A stretch of 64,000 nucleotides of DNA, from the NCBI RefSeq assembly GCF_022601875.1, contig NZ_JAKVIP010000017.1:24059-88058 (forward strand), read 5' to 3'. A program made the translations under genes and the position numbers. Source of the DNA: Chryseobacterium sp. SSA4.19 (lineage in GTDB: Bacteria; Bacteroidota; Bacteroidia; Flavobacteriales; Weeksellaceae). The notes beneath the pieces are model-generated. The model did not search any database. It was not told the DNA's origin and saw nothing but the letters and a program-made list of their open reading frames with translations. Positions 41,130 to 50,838 of the stretch are shown here, one piece after another (position 1 is the first letter of the stretch; every line of letters begins with the position of its first letter).

Positions 41130-41900
41130 TTGAGTGTAAAAGCAAAAAAACATCTTGGTCAGCACTTCCTGACAGATGAAAACATCGCAAAAAATATTGT
41201 AGAAGGTCTCAGTTTTGAAGGCTACAGCAATACCATGGAAGTAGGTCCGGGAATGGGTGTTCTCACAAAATATCTTCTGGAAAAAGATCAAAAAATCTAT
41301 CTTGCAGAAATTGATAACGAATCTATTGATTATCTGAAAAATAATTACGCTAAAGTAACAGAAGAAACTTTCGTCGGAGATTTTCTTAAACAGGATTTTC
41401 AGTTTACTCATGGGGAACAGATTGCTATTATCGGAAATTTCCCCTATAATATTTCTTCACAGATTCTGTTTCGGATTGTAGATCATTATGAGCTGATTCC
41501 AGAAATGGTAGGGATGTTCCAGAAGGAAGTTGCCGAAAGAACCGCAGCTGTTCCGAGAACGAAAGATTATGGGATTCTTACCGTATTGATTCAGGCATAT
41601 TACGACACTGCATACCTGTTAACGGTTCATGAAAACGTATTTAACCCTCCACCAAAGGTAAAGTCCGGTGTTATCCGGCTGACACGCAATCCAAAAGAAG
41701 GGCTGAAAGGCAATGAGGTTTTATTTAAACAGATCGTAAAGGCAGGTTTTAACCAAAGAAGGAAAAAACTTTCAAATGCTTTAAAAATCTTAAATATTCC
41801 TGAATCTTTAAAAAACCATGAATTTATGGATAAGAGAGCGGAAGAGCTTAGTGTGTCTGACTTCATTTCCTTCACGCAGCTTTGGAAGGAAAATCAATAA
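41130..41900 (+). CDS. rsmA: 16S rRNA (A1518/A1519-N6)-dimethyltransferase
   Basis: A 256-residue SAM-dependent enzyme (KsgA) that dimethylates two adenines in helix 45 during 30S maturation. It shows KAKKHLGQHFLTDENIAK (4-21), the SAM motif MEVGPGMGVLT (36-46), and the catalytic NFPYNISSQ; the C-terminal domain has GFNQRRKKLSNAL. The conserved N-terminus forces the start to TTG at 41130, because an in-frame stop lies three codons upstream and no ATG or GTG is available. The gap to divergent ftsX is 92 bases. Confidence 0.95.
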   Translation: MSVKAKKHLGQHFLTDENIAKNIVEGLSFEGYSNTMEVGPGMGVLTKYLLEKDQKIYLAEIDNESIDYLKNNYAKVTEETFVGDFLKQDFQFTHGEQIAIIGNFPYNISSQILFRIVDHYELIPEMVGMFQKEVAERTAAVPRTKDYGILTVLIQAYYDTAYLLTVHENVFNPPPKVKSGVIRLTRNPKEGLKGNEVLFKQIVKAGFNQRRKKLSNALKILNIPESLKNHEFMDKRAEELSVSDFISFTQLWKENQ

Positions 41901-41975
41901 TTTCATAAATATACAATATCGTAATTCTTCCTGTTGAAATGTAAATATGGTGATCACCCACATTTAACATAAAAC

Positions 41976-42006
41976 AAAAGCCCTTCAGTTAAACTGAAGG
42001 GCTTTT
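41976..42006. terminator. Bidirectional terminator
   Basis: A 15-bp perfect stem (AAAAGCCCTTCAGTT with AACTGAAGGGCTTTT) lies between rsmA and the convergent surface-protein gene, with T-tracts in both directions. Confidence 0.9.
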
Positions 42007-42027
42007 AATTTGCATTATCGGAATGTA

Positions 42028-44400
42028 TTATTCTCTGTTTTTAAGCATAATCCATCCGGACTGGCTCATCGTGGTTTTTGATTTAGGGTACTGGAAATTG
42101 AATTTATACCAATACGTAGCCGTAGGTAACCTCTTCCCTACCAGCGTTCCATCCCAGATAGGCTTTTCTTTTGAGAAACTAAAGATTTCCGCACCATAAC
42201 GGTCATATACAGATCCCGTAAAATTATTAAACGCTCCAAGAGCCGTAAGGTCTAACGTATCATTAACACCGTCCTGATTAGGCGTAATAACATTTGACAG
42301 GTGTAAAGTGAAGAATTCAAGCGCTCCGACACAGTGCGTTCCTACTGATCTTACCTGAAGCTGATACGTCGTATTGTTCTGAAGACCTGTAAATACATTT
42401 GACTGCTGCCATGAGATACCGCCGTCAACGGAATATTCTGCCGTCTGCGGAATATTATTGATCATAGGAACTTCTGCCGTAATGGTTAATGTGTTATTGC
42501 TGTAATCTACATTGCTAATATACGGAGACGCTGCCCCCATTACTTTTGCCGTAAATGTTCTTTCACAATACCCATTTTTAACAGTTACCGTATAAATCCC
42601 CCATTTGTCAACATTAATTGTCTGGGTGATCGCACCTGTGCTCCATAAATAAGTATAGTTAGGACCGGCACCCGCATCAAGTGTTACACGGTCGCCTTCA
42701 CACATTTCAACATCCATTAACGGAGAAGTAAGGTCAGGAACAACCTCCACTGTTATTTTAGCCGGCTGTAAAGATTTACACCCTTTAGGTCCTAAAGCAT
42801 ATACCGTGAAAGTAGTGGTATTATAAACGGTTGCAGACTGAGCGTTTCCTGTTCCTGAAAAATTAGCCCATTCGTAAGTAGTTCCTCCGGTAGCGGTTAA
42901 GTTTACCGTGTCTCCGGGACATACTTTTATTTTTGATGCCACCAGACTTGCTGTAGGAGTAGCCTCTTTTAACAACTTCAGTTCTACCATTTTACTACAG
43001 AACCCTCCGTTTGAAACCACTACATAGAGTGTCTGACCGTCATTCCCGTTATAATGTAAAATATCCTGAATAAAATTGTTATTCTGTGCAATAGCATCTG
43101 CCTGATTTACATAAAAGTGGAAGATTGCACCCGGAGTTGTGCTGATCGATGGGATCGCATCACTGAGATCAAACCACGTGATGTCCGGTGTTGTACATAA
43201 TAATAATGTAGCATCAACTGCCGAAGGCGTTGTTCCTCCATTGATCTTGATATTTGCTTTTCCTGGACATGGGTTCCCCGGAAATAATACCTGAATTTCA
43301 TAATTACCCGGCTGAGTAGCCGTAATGGTAGGAGTTGTAGCTCCGGGAATTGCCACCCCATTGAAATACCACTGGTAGTTCAGGTTGGGATCACTTACAG
43401 AAGCTGTAATTACCTGAGGTACATTGTCACAGACATTGATTTCTTCTGGTAAAGTACCACCTGAAGGGTCTAATAATTCTACCCCGATATTAAAGGAGCC
43501 TCCTTCAAGAAATACGGCAGAGTCATAGTTGCTGTCTATTGCATCAGCCAAAACCATTTTAAAATGGTATGACTGTCCCGGAACTACCGTAGCTGTTGCC
43601 TGTAAAGGCACTGTTCTTCCATTAAAGTTGGTCTCGATAGCTGCAGCATTGTATCCTGCGAAAAAAGAAACGTTAGGAGCACCACATCCCATATCAAATC
43701 CGGTATCACTGTTCTGAGGATGGATGTTGGTTACACTCACAGGGCCTGTACCCGGCGCAGGTAAAATAGCCATATTCACATAAGGCCCTCCAGCTGTAGG
43801 CTTCAACAGTAATGCAAAAGCATCTGAGAAACCGCATGGGAATGTGCTGGTATATTCTTCAGAGGCAAAGAGATAATTAAATTTAACCTGAGAGGAAGTA
43901 GGTACAAAATCGAATTCTAAAATAACAGCATCATTAAGTGTTCCTGACGGACTTGTAGCCGCTACAAGATCAGGATCACTTCCTGTTGACAAATCATCAC
44001 CAAGTGTAGAGCCAATAAAGTTGTTACCTGCTTTATTTACATATCCTGTTGAAAGAACGATTCCATCTTTGAACGGGAAATTCGTAGTTCCTTTATGAAA
44101 ATATCCCCATGATCTGTTAGCATCACTTGCCGGAAGATTCGGACTTATCTGCACATTTGATACGTTAGGCGTAACGCATGAATTGGTGCCTGATGAAATT
44201 AACACATCCTTCACCAATTGAATGGGTGTATAAGCGGATGGCGCATAGCCAGGAGCATTCACATCAATGAAAGCCCCTGCTTTCATTGTTAATGATGATG
44301 CTTTTTCTTTCTGAGGTTTTCTGGGATTATTTTTCTGTGCGTAAAAGAGACTCGGCGAGGAGGCCATTAATAAGGAAAATAACAGTAGATATCTCTTCAT
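42028..44400 (-). CDS. Choice-of-anchor L surface protein A, T9SS type B cargo
   Basis: A 790-residue exported protein. A signal peptide (1-21) is followed by SLTMKAGAFIDVN and a choice-of-anchor L domain (about 60-300), with DAVILEFDFVP, FNYLFASEEYTS and the ETNFNGRTVPL loop. Ig/PKD-like modules follow (about 310-680), including SKIKVCPGDTVNLTATGG. The C-terminus (NVITPNQDGVNDTLDL to SGWIMLKNRE) is the gliding-motility-associated CHU_C domain, a T9SS type B signal. Relatives are large surface adhesins in gliding or biofilm-forming flavobacteria. It is the last of three tandem paralogues, with its own promoter 17 bases before the ATG and a terminator after it. Confidence 0.88.
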   Translation of the reverse strand: MKRYLLLFSLLMASSPSLFYAQKNNPRKPQKEKASSLTMKAGAFIDVNAPGYAPSAYTPIQLVKDVLISSGTNSCVTPNVSNVQISPNLPASDANRSWGYFHKGTTNFPFKDGIVLSTGYVNKAGNNFIGSTLGDDLSTGSDPDLVAATSPSGTLNDAVILEFDFVPTSSQVKFNYLFASEEYTSTFPCGFSDAFALLLKPTAGGPYVNMAILPAPGTGPVSVTNIHPQNSDTGFDMGCGAPNVSFFAGYNAAAIETNFNGRTVPLQATATVVPGQSYHFKMVLADAIDSNYDSAVFLEGGSFNIGVELLDPSGGTLPEEINVCDNVPQVITASVSDPNLNYQWYFNGVAIPGATTPTITATQPGNYEIQVLFPGNPCPGKANIKINGGTTPSAVDATLLLCTTPDITWFDLSDAIPSISTTPGAIFHFYVNQADAIAQNNNFIQDILHYNGNDGQTLYVVVSNGGFCSKMVELKLLKEATPTASLVASKIKVCPGDTVNLTATGGTTYEWANFSGTGNAQSATVYNTTTFTVYALGPKGCKSLQPAKITVEVVPDLTSPLMDVEMCEGDRVTLDAGAGPNYTYLWSTGAITQTINVDKWGIYTVTVKNGYCERTFTAKVMGAASPYISNVDYSNNTLTITAEVPMINNIPQTAEYSVDGGISWQQSNVFTGLQNNTTYQLQVRSVGTHCVGALEFFTLHLSNVITPNQDGVNDTLDLTALGAFNNFTGSVYDRYGAEIFSFSKEKPIWDGTLVGKRLPTATYWYKFNFQYPKSKTTMSQSGWIMLKNRE

Positions 44401-44416
44401 AATATTTTTGTTTCAA

Positions 44417-44424
44417 CAAATTTA
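44417..44424 (-). promoter_or_regulatory. Minus-7 element TAAATTTG, surface protein A
   Basis: A perfect TAnnTTTG match whose final G is 17 bases from the start codon, the same spacing as in the two neighbouring paralogues. Confidence 0.6.
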
Positions 44425-44477
44425 ATTTTTTTTTATAAATACCATATAAATATTTGTTCTTTTTATACAGAAAAAGT

Positions 44478-44502
44478 AAAACCTCCCGGGTTGAGAGGTT
44501 TT
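44478..44502 (-). terminator. Terminator of surface protein B gene
   Basis: Eight-bp arms AAAACCTC and GAGGTTTT around a 9-base loop are followed in the reverse direction by ACTTTTT. It lies just after the stop of the 1198-residue protein gene. Confidence 0.8.
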
Positions 44503-44512
44503 TACAGAATAA

Positions 44513-47500
44513 TTAATTTCTGTTTTTTAATAGTATCCAGCCGCTACGCTGCTCAAGTTTTTTACTTGCGGGGTTTTCCCATTGTACCCTATACCAATAA
44601 GTGGCAGTCGGAAGAACAAGACTTCCCCTCAGCATTCCGTTCCAGAATGTTTCATTTTTACCAGCTTTGAACACCTCCTGACCATATCTGTCAAAAATAG
44701 AAGCTGCAAAGTTATTATACTTACTGATGCCTGTAAAGTCTACAGTATCATTTTTACCGTCTGAATTAGGTGTAATAGCATTGATAACAACAAACGTAAA
44801 ATATGATAAGGAAGTGCTGCATTTTGCATCTTTCACTCTTACCAGCAGATTATAATTGATGTTGTCCATTACATTATAGAATATGTTGGAAGATTGCCAT
44901 GTAACTCCTCCGTCTACAGAATATTCCAATACACCACCCGTTGGGTTGCTTGTTGTTAAGGTCAGCACATGATTATCATAAACCACATTTGTAAACAGAG
45001 GTAACGCAGGATTGATGAGCTGAGCAGAGAATACTTTAGAACAGGTTCCATTACTTATGGTTACCGAATAGGTTCCCGGAGTGTCTACAGAGATGGTCTG
45101 TGTAGTTGCACCTGTATTCCATACATACGTGTAATTCGGTCCTGAACCCGCATCTAAAATTCCGAAATCCCCGGCACAGACATATACATCTTCTAATGTT
45201 GATACGATTGTAGGCACAACTTCAACGCTAATGGAGGTTGGATTTTCTACTTTACATCCGTTTCCGCCTAAAGCAAAAACAGAGTAAATCGTCGTACCAA
45301 CCGGCGGAGTTACGACTTGGGTATTTCCATTCCCCGGTAAGCCTACCCATTCATAGGTAACACCACCTGATGCAGTTAATGTTACGGATTCCCCTGCACA
45401 GATTTTAGATTTTGACACTGCTAAAACTGCCACAGGAGGTCCTACAACAATATTAATAGTGGCAGGATTCGCGGAAATACAGCCGTTTGCCCCTACTGCA
45501 TATACTGAATACGTCGTGTTCTGTGAAGGAGAAACAACCTGTGTATTCCCATTTCCAGGAAGACCGCCGCCCCAGTTGTAACTTGCACCACCAGACGCTG
45601 TTAAAGTAACAGATTCGCCCGGACAAATTTGTAAAACAGGAGCAGTTAATGCTGCTACCGGAAGTGTGGTATTTTGAGTTACCGTAACATTTTCTGTATA
45701 TGAACAGTTTAAGTTCCCTGGCTGATTGACATTTGTTACAGTTAGTGTATAAACACCGCCTGCATTAACTACAGGAGTCAGCGTATTGGCCCCTGATACA
45801 ATTGTTCCGCCAGTGGTGGTCCATGCAATGGAAGAACCTGGAGGAATTACTGATGCTGAAGCATTCAGAGTGATACTTGGGGTTGTACAGGTGATCTGTT
45901 GCGGAGATGCGATCGTCAGTGTAGTGGTTGGCGTTGATAATAGCTGCAGGTTCACCACATATTTACACCCTCCATTTGAAACCAGCACATAAATGGTCTG
46001 TCCTCCTGCACTGTTAAATGAAGTAGGGACAGCTATGGTATTCGTATTTCCTGCGTTGGCATCCGCCAAATTTAAATAATAGGCAAAAGTAACTCCTGTA
46101 GCAGAAGTAATCTGTGGCTGGGCTTCTGTCAGGTTATAAATAATTCCACCTGACTGGTAACATTTAAACAGCGTTGCATTCTGTACCGTAATCGGTTGGG
46201 AAACCTCAATAGTGATGCTTGCAGGTGTCTGGGATACACATCCGTTTGCACCGACTGCATTCACGGTATAGGTGGTTGTAGCTGTAGGTGAAACAGTCTG
46301 GGTATTTCCTGTTCCGGTTAAGCCTGTCCAATTATAAGTAGCACCACCTGAAGCGGTCAGGGTAACGGATTCTCCTGAACAGATTGTTATTTTCGACGCT
46401 GTTAAAGTGGTGGTTGGCGGTGCACTGTTTCCTGTAACCGTAACATCTGCAATTCCTGTACAGGTTAAGTTTCCGGGTTGGTAAACATTTGAAATGGTTA
46501 AGGTATAGGTTCCTGCCGTATTGATCACAGGATTTAGCGTATTGCCTCCTGATACGATATTCCCGTTTGTGGTAGTCCATGCAAAAGTAGCTCCTGCAGG
46601 ATAAACGGAGGCAGATCCGTTTAAAGTAATTTGTGAATTGGTGCAGGTCAGCGTATTGGGAGGAGCAATAGTAGCGGTGATTTGCGGAGCTTTTATCAAT
46701 TGTAATTGTGCCACCTTCGAACAAAATCCGGTTTTTACCAAAACGTAAATGGTTTGTCCCGCACTCTGGAATGTTGTAGGAGCAGCAATCGTATTTCCGT
46801 TTCCGGCAAGCGCATCTGCCTGGTTGATATAGTAGGTAAAAGTAGCCCCCGGTGTTGAGCTGATTGAAGCTTGTGCCGATGTCAGGTTAAAAGTAGCATT
46901 CCCCGGTGCGTAACAAGCTGTAAGTGTACCGTTCTGTACGGTTGGTGAAGTTCCTCCCACGATAGTCACCGAAGCTGTCCCCGGACATGTATTTCCCGGT
47001 AAAAAAACCTGAACCGTATATACTCCCGGTGCTGTGGCCGTATAGCTCGCCCCTGTAGCTCCCGGTATAGGATTTCCTCCCAACAACCACTGATAAGTCG
47101 CTCCTCCGCCCTGAACCGAAGCTGTAAAAGTCTGAGGCGCATTATCACACACATTAATAGATGAAGGAAGCGCAACACCTGCCGGATCTAAAACCTGAAC
47201 CCCAATATCAAATGATCCTGCTTCAAGAAAAACAGCAGAGTCAAAATTTGAATCCTGATAATCTGCCAGTACCATTTTAAAGTGATACGTCTGACCTGGA
47301 ATTACTGTTGCCGTTGCAGTTAAAGGAATGGTACGACCATTAAAGTTTGTTTCAATCTGGGGATTATTATATCCTGCAAAATAAGAAACGTTGGAAGCAG
47401 CACAGCTTCCTGTAGAGGTTGTGATTACCGGACGGATATTGGTAACACTTACCGGACCTGCGCCTCCAGGCAAAACTGCTAAATTCGTATATGAACCTCC

Positions 47501-48109
47501 CACCGGTTTCAGTAACAATGCAAACCCATCACTGATATTACACGGGAAATTCGACTGGTATTCTTTGGATGCAAATAAATATTTGAAAGTTACTTTAGTA
47601 GAGGCCGGTACAAAATCAAATTCAATATATGTAGCGTCATTCAATTCTGAATTCAGAACGGATAAAGCCGTTGCCAGATCCGTATCTCCTCCTGAAGACA
47701 AAACATCACTTAAGTTTGCCTGAAAGTTATTCCCAGCCTTTCTTGCATATCCTGTGGTTAGAACAATACCTTTGGCAAAAGGAAAATTGGTGGTGCCCTT
47801 ATTAAAATATCCCCAGCTTCTGTCTTGATCGGTAACTGCCAGATTAGGAGAAACGACAACATTGCTTACATTGGCTGCAGAACAGGTAGAACCTCCACTG
47901 ATCAGTACATCTTTAACCAATTGGGTAATACTGTAACTGGATTCCGGGTAGCCCACAGCATTAACGTCGATAAAAGCACCTGCCTTCATACTTTCAGCTG
48001 CAGGCTTTCTTACAGTCCCTTTGCTCTGCCGATCCTGAGCAAAAACGAAACATCCTGCAAAAACTGAAAATAAAGCCAAAAATAAATTTTTCGTCCCCGT
48101 GTTCAACAT
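44513..48109 (-). CDS. Choice-of-anchor L surface protein B (expanded), T9SS type B cargo
   Basis: A 1198-residue paralogue of its two neighbours. A signal peptide (1-25), SMKAGAFIDVNAVGYPESSY and the choice-of-anchor L domain (DATYIEFDFVPAST, FKYLFASKEYQS) are followed by a longer Ig-like region. The extra length of about 400 residues comes from duplicated modules. One unit recurs with the markers FAWTTTNGNIVSGGNTL and IAWTTTGGTIVSGANTL, and a second carries (I/Q)C(S/P/A)GESVTLTASGG three times. The C-terminus (NAITPNSDGKNDTVDF to SGWILLKNRN) is a CHU_C type B sorting domain. It is probably cell-surface attached and adhesive. Its promoter and terminator are its own, and internal DNA repeats make copy-number change likely. 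Confidence 0.88.
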   Translation of the reverse strand: MLNTGTKNLFLALFSVFAGCFVFAQDRQSKGTVRKPAAESMKAGAFIDVNAVGYPESSYSITQLVKDVLISGGSTCSAANVSNVVVSPNLAVTDQDRSWGYFNKGTTNFPFAKGIVLTTGYARKAGNNFQANLSDVLSSGGDTDLATALSVLNSELNDATYIEFDFVPASTKVTFKYLFASKEYQSNFPCNISDGFALLLKPVGGSYTNLAVLPGGAGPVSVTNIRPVITTSTGSCAASNVSYFAGYNNPQIETNFNGRTIPLTATATVIPGQTYHFKMVLADYQDSNFDSAVFLEAGSFDIGVQVLDPAGVALPSSINVCDNAPQTFTASVQGGGATYQWLLGGNPIPGATGASYTATAPGVYTVQVFLPGNTCPGTASVTIVGGTSPTVQNGTLTACYAPGNATFNLTSAQASISSTPGATFTYYINQADALAGNGNTIAAPTTFQSAGQTIYVLVKTGFCSKVAQLQLIKAPQITATIAPPNTLTCTNSQITLNGSASVYPAGATFAWTTTNGNIVSGGNTLNPVINTAGTYTLTISNVYQPGNLTCTGIADVTVTGNSAPPTTTLTASKITICSGESVTLTASGGATYNWTGLTGTGNTQTVSPTATTTYTVNAVGANGCVSQTPASITIEVSQPITVQNATLFKCYQSGGIIYNLTEAQPQITSATGVTFAYYLNLADANAGNTNTIAVPTSFNSAGGQTIYVLVSNGGCKYVVNLQLLSTPTTTLTIASPQQITCTTPSITLNASASVIPPGSSIAWTTTGGTIVSGANTLTPVVNAGGVYTLTVTNVNQPGNLNCSYTENVTVTQNTTLPVAALTAPVLQICPGESVTLTASGGASYNWGGGLPGNGNTQVVSPSQNTTYSVYAVGANGCISANPATINIVVGPPVAVLAVSKSKICAGESVTLTASGGVTYEWVGLPGNGNTQVVTPPVGTTIYSVFALGGNGCKVENPTSISVEVVPTIVSTLEDVYVCAGDFGILDAGSGPNYTYVWNTGATTQTISVDTPGTYSVTISNGTCSKVFSAQLINPALPLFTNVVYDNHVLTLTTSNPTGGVLEYSVDGGVTWQSSNIFYNVMDNINYNLLVRVKDAKCSTSLSYFTFVVINAITPNSDGKNDTVDFTGISKYNNFAASIFDRYGQEVFKAGKNETFWNGMLRGSLVLPTATYWYRVQWENPASKKLEQRSGWILLKNRN

Positions 48110-48125
48110 TTTATATTATTTTAAA

Positions 48126-48133
48126 CAAAAATA
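48126..48133 (-). promoter_or_regulatory. Minus-7 element TATTTTTG, surface protein B
   Basis: A perfect TAnnTTTG match 17 bases before the ATG. The immediate context AGTATTTTTG is identical to that of surface protein C. Confidence 0.6.
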
Positions 48134-48220
48134 CTATTTTTTTTGATTCATTATTATATTATCCCGTATACAATCCATTCCTATTATATAAGTATTGTTT
48201 TCAATTGTATTAAAAATAAA

Positions 48221-48243
48221 AAGACCGACAAATTGTCGGTCTT
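48221..48243 (-). terminator. Terminator of surface protein C gene
   Basis: Perfect 11-bp arms AAGACCGACAA and TTGTCGGTCTT around one base are followed in the reverse direction by TTTATTTTTA. Confidence 0.85.
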
Positions 48244-48263
48244 ATGGTAATATTAAAATTTTC

Positions 48264-50639
48264 CTATTCGATATTCTTCAGCAATATCCAACCTGTTTTT
48301 AAGGTAGGTTTCTTGCTGGCCGGATCTTCAAAAGTTATCTGATACCAGTAAGATGCGGTAGGCAGTCGTTTTCCCTGGAAGTATCCGTCCCAATATGGCT
48401 GCAAGTTGCTGGCTTTATACACCTCTTTTCCATAACGGTCAAAAACAGAAGCTTTGAAATCTTTATTTTTAATAATTCCTCTGAAATCAATTATGTCATT
48501 GATGTTATCTCCGTTCGGCGTAATGACATTCTGCATAATAAATGTAAAATATTCCAAAGATCCCACACAGCTTGTCTTTCTCACCCTTACCCTGATGGAT
48601 ACAACGATATTTCTCGGCACATTGGAGAAGGTATTCGAATTCTGCCATGTCAATCCGTTATCTATTGAATATTCCAGAAGTCCGTTGCTCGGATTGCTTG
48701 CCGTCAGAACCATGGTTCCGTTTTCATTGTAATTTACATTAATGATTTCAGGGATAACAGCCTGAATAACCTGCGTGGTAAATACTTTTGAACAAACGCC
48801 GTTACTGATCGTCACCGAATAGGTTCCAGGCGTTCCTACCGATATGGTTTGTGATGTATCTCCTGTATTCCATAAATACGTATAGTTTGGCCCTGTTCCG
48901 GCATCAAGAGTAATCTGATCACCTACACAGATGAATCCTCCTGTAAGATTTGAAGTAATAGCAGGAACCACTTCCACTGTTAAAGTTGCAGGCTGTAAAG
49001 ATTTACATCCCTGTGCTCCGATGGCATACACTGAATATGTAGTGGTTTGTGTGGGTGATACGTTATGTACAGCATCAGTCCAAGGCAATCCTGTCCATTG
49101 GTACGTTACTCCGTTGGCAGCAGTTAAAGTAGTTGATTCTCCTACACAGATTTTTACTTTTGTTGCGGTAAGTTGTGCTACAGGAGTGGCTTCCTTTTTT
49201 AAAGTTAATGTTACCATTTTACTACAAAAAGCACCGTTCGAAACAACAACATATAAAACCTGACCATCCGTGCCATTATAACTGTTTAAAAGTCCCGGAG
49301 CAATATAGTTTCCGTTTTGTGCAACGGCATCGGCCTGATTAATATAATAACGCACTACAGCGGTGGCAGAGGTAGTAATCAAAGGGGTTGCATCGTTTAG
49401 ATTAAATGTAGACACAGAAGGAGTTGTACAAAGCTTTAAGGTAGCATTCTGGGCAGGAGGCGTTGTTCCTCCTACGATCGTAATAACTGCAGATGCCGGA
49501 CACTGATTTCCGGGAACAGCCACTTTCACTTCATAAGAACCCGGTGAGGTGGCGGTGTAAGAAACATTTGTTGCCCCATTGATCGCCGCACCGTCTTTAT
49601 ACCACTGAAAAGTCATTCCAGGAACTACTGTAAGCTGTGCCGTTAAAACCTGAGGGGTATTATCACACATATTTACCGTATCCGGCAAAACCACTCCATT
49701 GGCATCTACAATTTTGATCCCGATGTCAAAAGATCCTCCTTCAAGAAAAACAGCGGAATCTAATGTCTGGTCATTATAATCTGATAATACCATTTTAAAA
49801 TGATACGCAACTCCAGGAGTTACATCGGCAATTGCCGTCAAAGGCACAACCCTTCCGTTAAAATTGGTCTCGATACTCGTTGTATTATATCCTGCAAAAT
49901 AGGTAGGATTTAAAGCGCCACATACAAGTGGATCACCGTCAAACTGATTATCCGGTCGTATATTAGTAACACTAACAGCACCTGCAGTTCCGGGAAGGAT
50001 GGCAACATTGGTGTAAGGACCGCCGGCTACCGGTTTAATGAGGAGAGCAAACGCATCTGAATAATTACAAGGGTACCCACTTGTATATTCTTCTGATGCG
50101 AAAATATAGTTAAATTTCACCTGATTGGAATTTGGAATAAAATCAAATTCCAATGCTACGGCATCACGCTGATTTATAATATTAGTTCCGGTAGCTGCTG
50201 CAAGATCAGCATCGCCGTTTTGCGAAATTGTCCCGTGTAAATTGTCGGATATCGCTGAATTACCGGCTTCCCGGGCATAACCGGTTGTTAAAACAATCCC
50301 ATTAGCAAAAGGGAAATTTGTGGTTGCTTTATTAAAATACCCCCAAAACCTGTTATCTTCAGTTACTGCCTGGTTGGGACTTATGGTTACATTGGTTACA
50401 CTTGGCGTTGCACAACTGGATTGTCCGTTAATAAGAACCTGCTGCACCAACTGTTGGATAGTAAGGCCTGACTCCGGATAAGATGCAGTATTTACATCAA
50501 TAAATGCCCCGGCCTTCATACTTTCAGATGTTAGTTTTACTTTCCCGTTTTTTCTGGAAGCAATCTGTGCCGATGCAGATCCTGAAATTAAAAGTAACAC
50601 TAAAAATAAGAAGTAGTTTTTCAGTCTATAATTTAACAT
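48264..50639 (-). CDS. Choice-of-anchor L surface protein C, T9SS type B cargo
   Basis: A 791-residue protein colinear with surface protein A. It has a signal peptide (1-24), SMKAGAFIDVNTASYPESG, a choice-of-anchor L domain with DAVALEFDFIPNS and FNYIFASEEYTSGYPC, Ig-like modules (TATKVKICVGESTTLTA), and a CHU_C sorting domain (NVITPNGDNINDIIDF to KTGWILLKNIE). It is the first of the three by direction of transcription. Strong conservation of order and size with protein A, but not sequence identity, indicates old tandem duplication. Function as a surface adhesin is inferred from family and sorting signal. Confidence 0.88.
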   Translation of the reverse strand: MLNYRLKNYFLFLVLLLISGSASAQIASRKNGKVKLTSESMKAGAFIDVNTASYPESGLTIQQLVQQVLINGQSSCATPSVTNVTISPNQAVTEDNRFWGYFNKATTNFPFANGIVLTTGYAREAGNSAISDNLHGTISQNGDADLAAATGTNIINQRDAVALEFDFIPNSNQVKFNYIFASEEYTSGYPCNYSDAFALLIKPVAGGPYTNVAILPGTAGAVSVTNIRPDNQFDGDPLVCGALNPTYFAGYNTTSIETNFNGRVVPLTAIADVTPGVAYHFKMVLSDYNDQTLDSAVFLEGGSFDIGIKIVDANGVVLPDTVNMCDNTPQVLTAQLTVVPGMTFQWYKDGAAINGATNVSYTATSPGSYEVKVAVPGNQCPASAVITIVGGTTPPAQNATLKLCTTPSVSTFNLNDATPLITTSATAVVRYYINQADAVAQNGNYIAPGLLNSYNGTDGQVLYVVVSNGAFCSKMVTLTLKKEATPVAQLTATKVKICVGESTTLTAANGVTYQWTGLPWTDAVHNVSPTQTTTYSVYAIGAQGCKSLQPATLTVEVVPAITSNLTGGFICVGDQITLDAGTGPNYTYLWNTGDTSQTISVGTPGTYSVTISNGVCSKVFTTQVIQAVIPEIINVNYNENGTMVLTASNPSNGLLEYSIDNGLTWQNSNTFSNVPRNIVVSIRVRVRKTSCVGSLEYFTFIMQNVITPNGDNINDIIDFRGIIKNKDFKASVFDRYGKEVYKASNLQPYWDGYFQGKRLPTASYWYQITFEDPASKKPTLKTGWILLKNIE

Positions 50640-50655
50640 TTTTTTGTTGTTTGTC

Positions 50656-50663
50656 CAAAAATA
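50656..50663 (-). promoter_or_regulatory. Minus-7 element TATTTTTG, surface protein C
   Basis: A perfect TAnnTTTG match 17 bases before the ATG, giving a predicted leader of about a dozen bases. Confidence 0.6.
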
Positions 50664-50838
50664 CTAAATTTTGAATTAGAATTAAATAAAAATAGCGGAT
50701 ATTTCAATGAAAAAATTAATTTATTGTGAATATTCACAAATATCAGATAATATATCTGCATTAAGGAGAAACACTAATAAAAAAATAACTTCATTAGTGA
50801 ATTATTTATCAATTTAAATGCATATAGATACTGTATTA

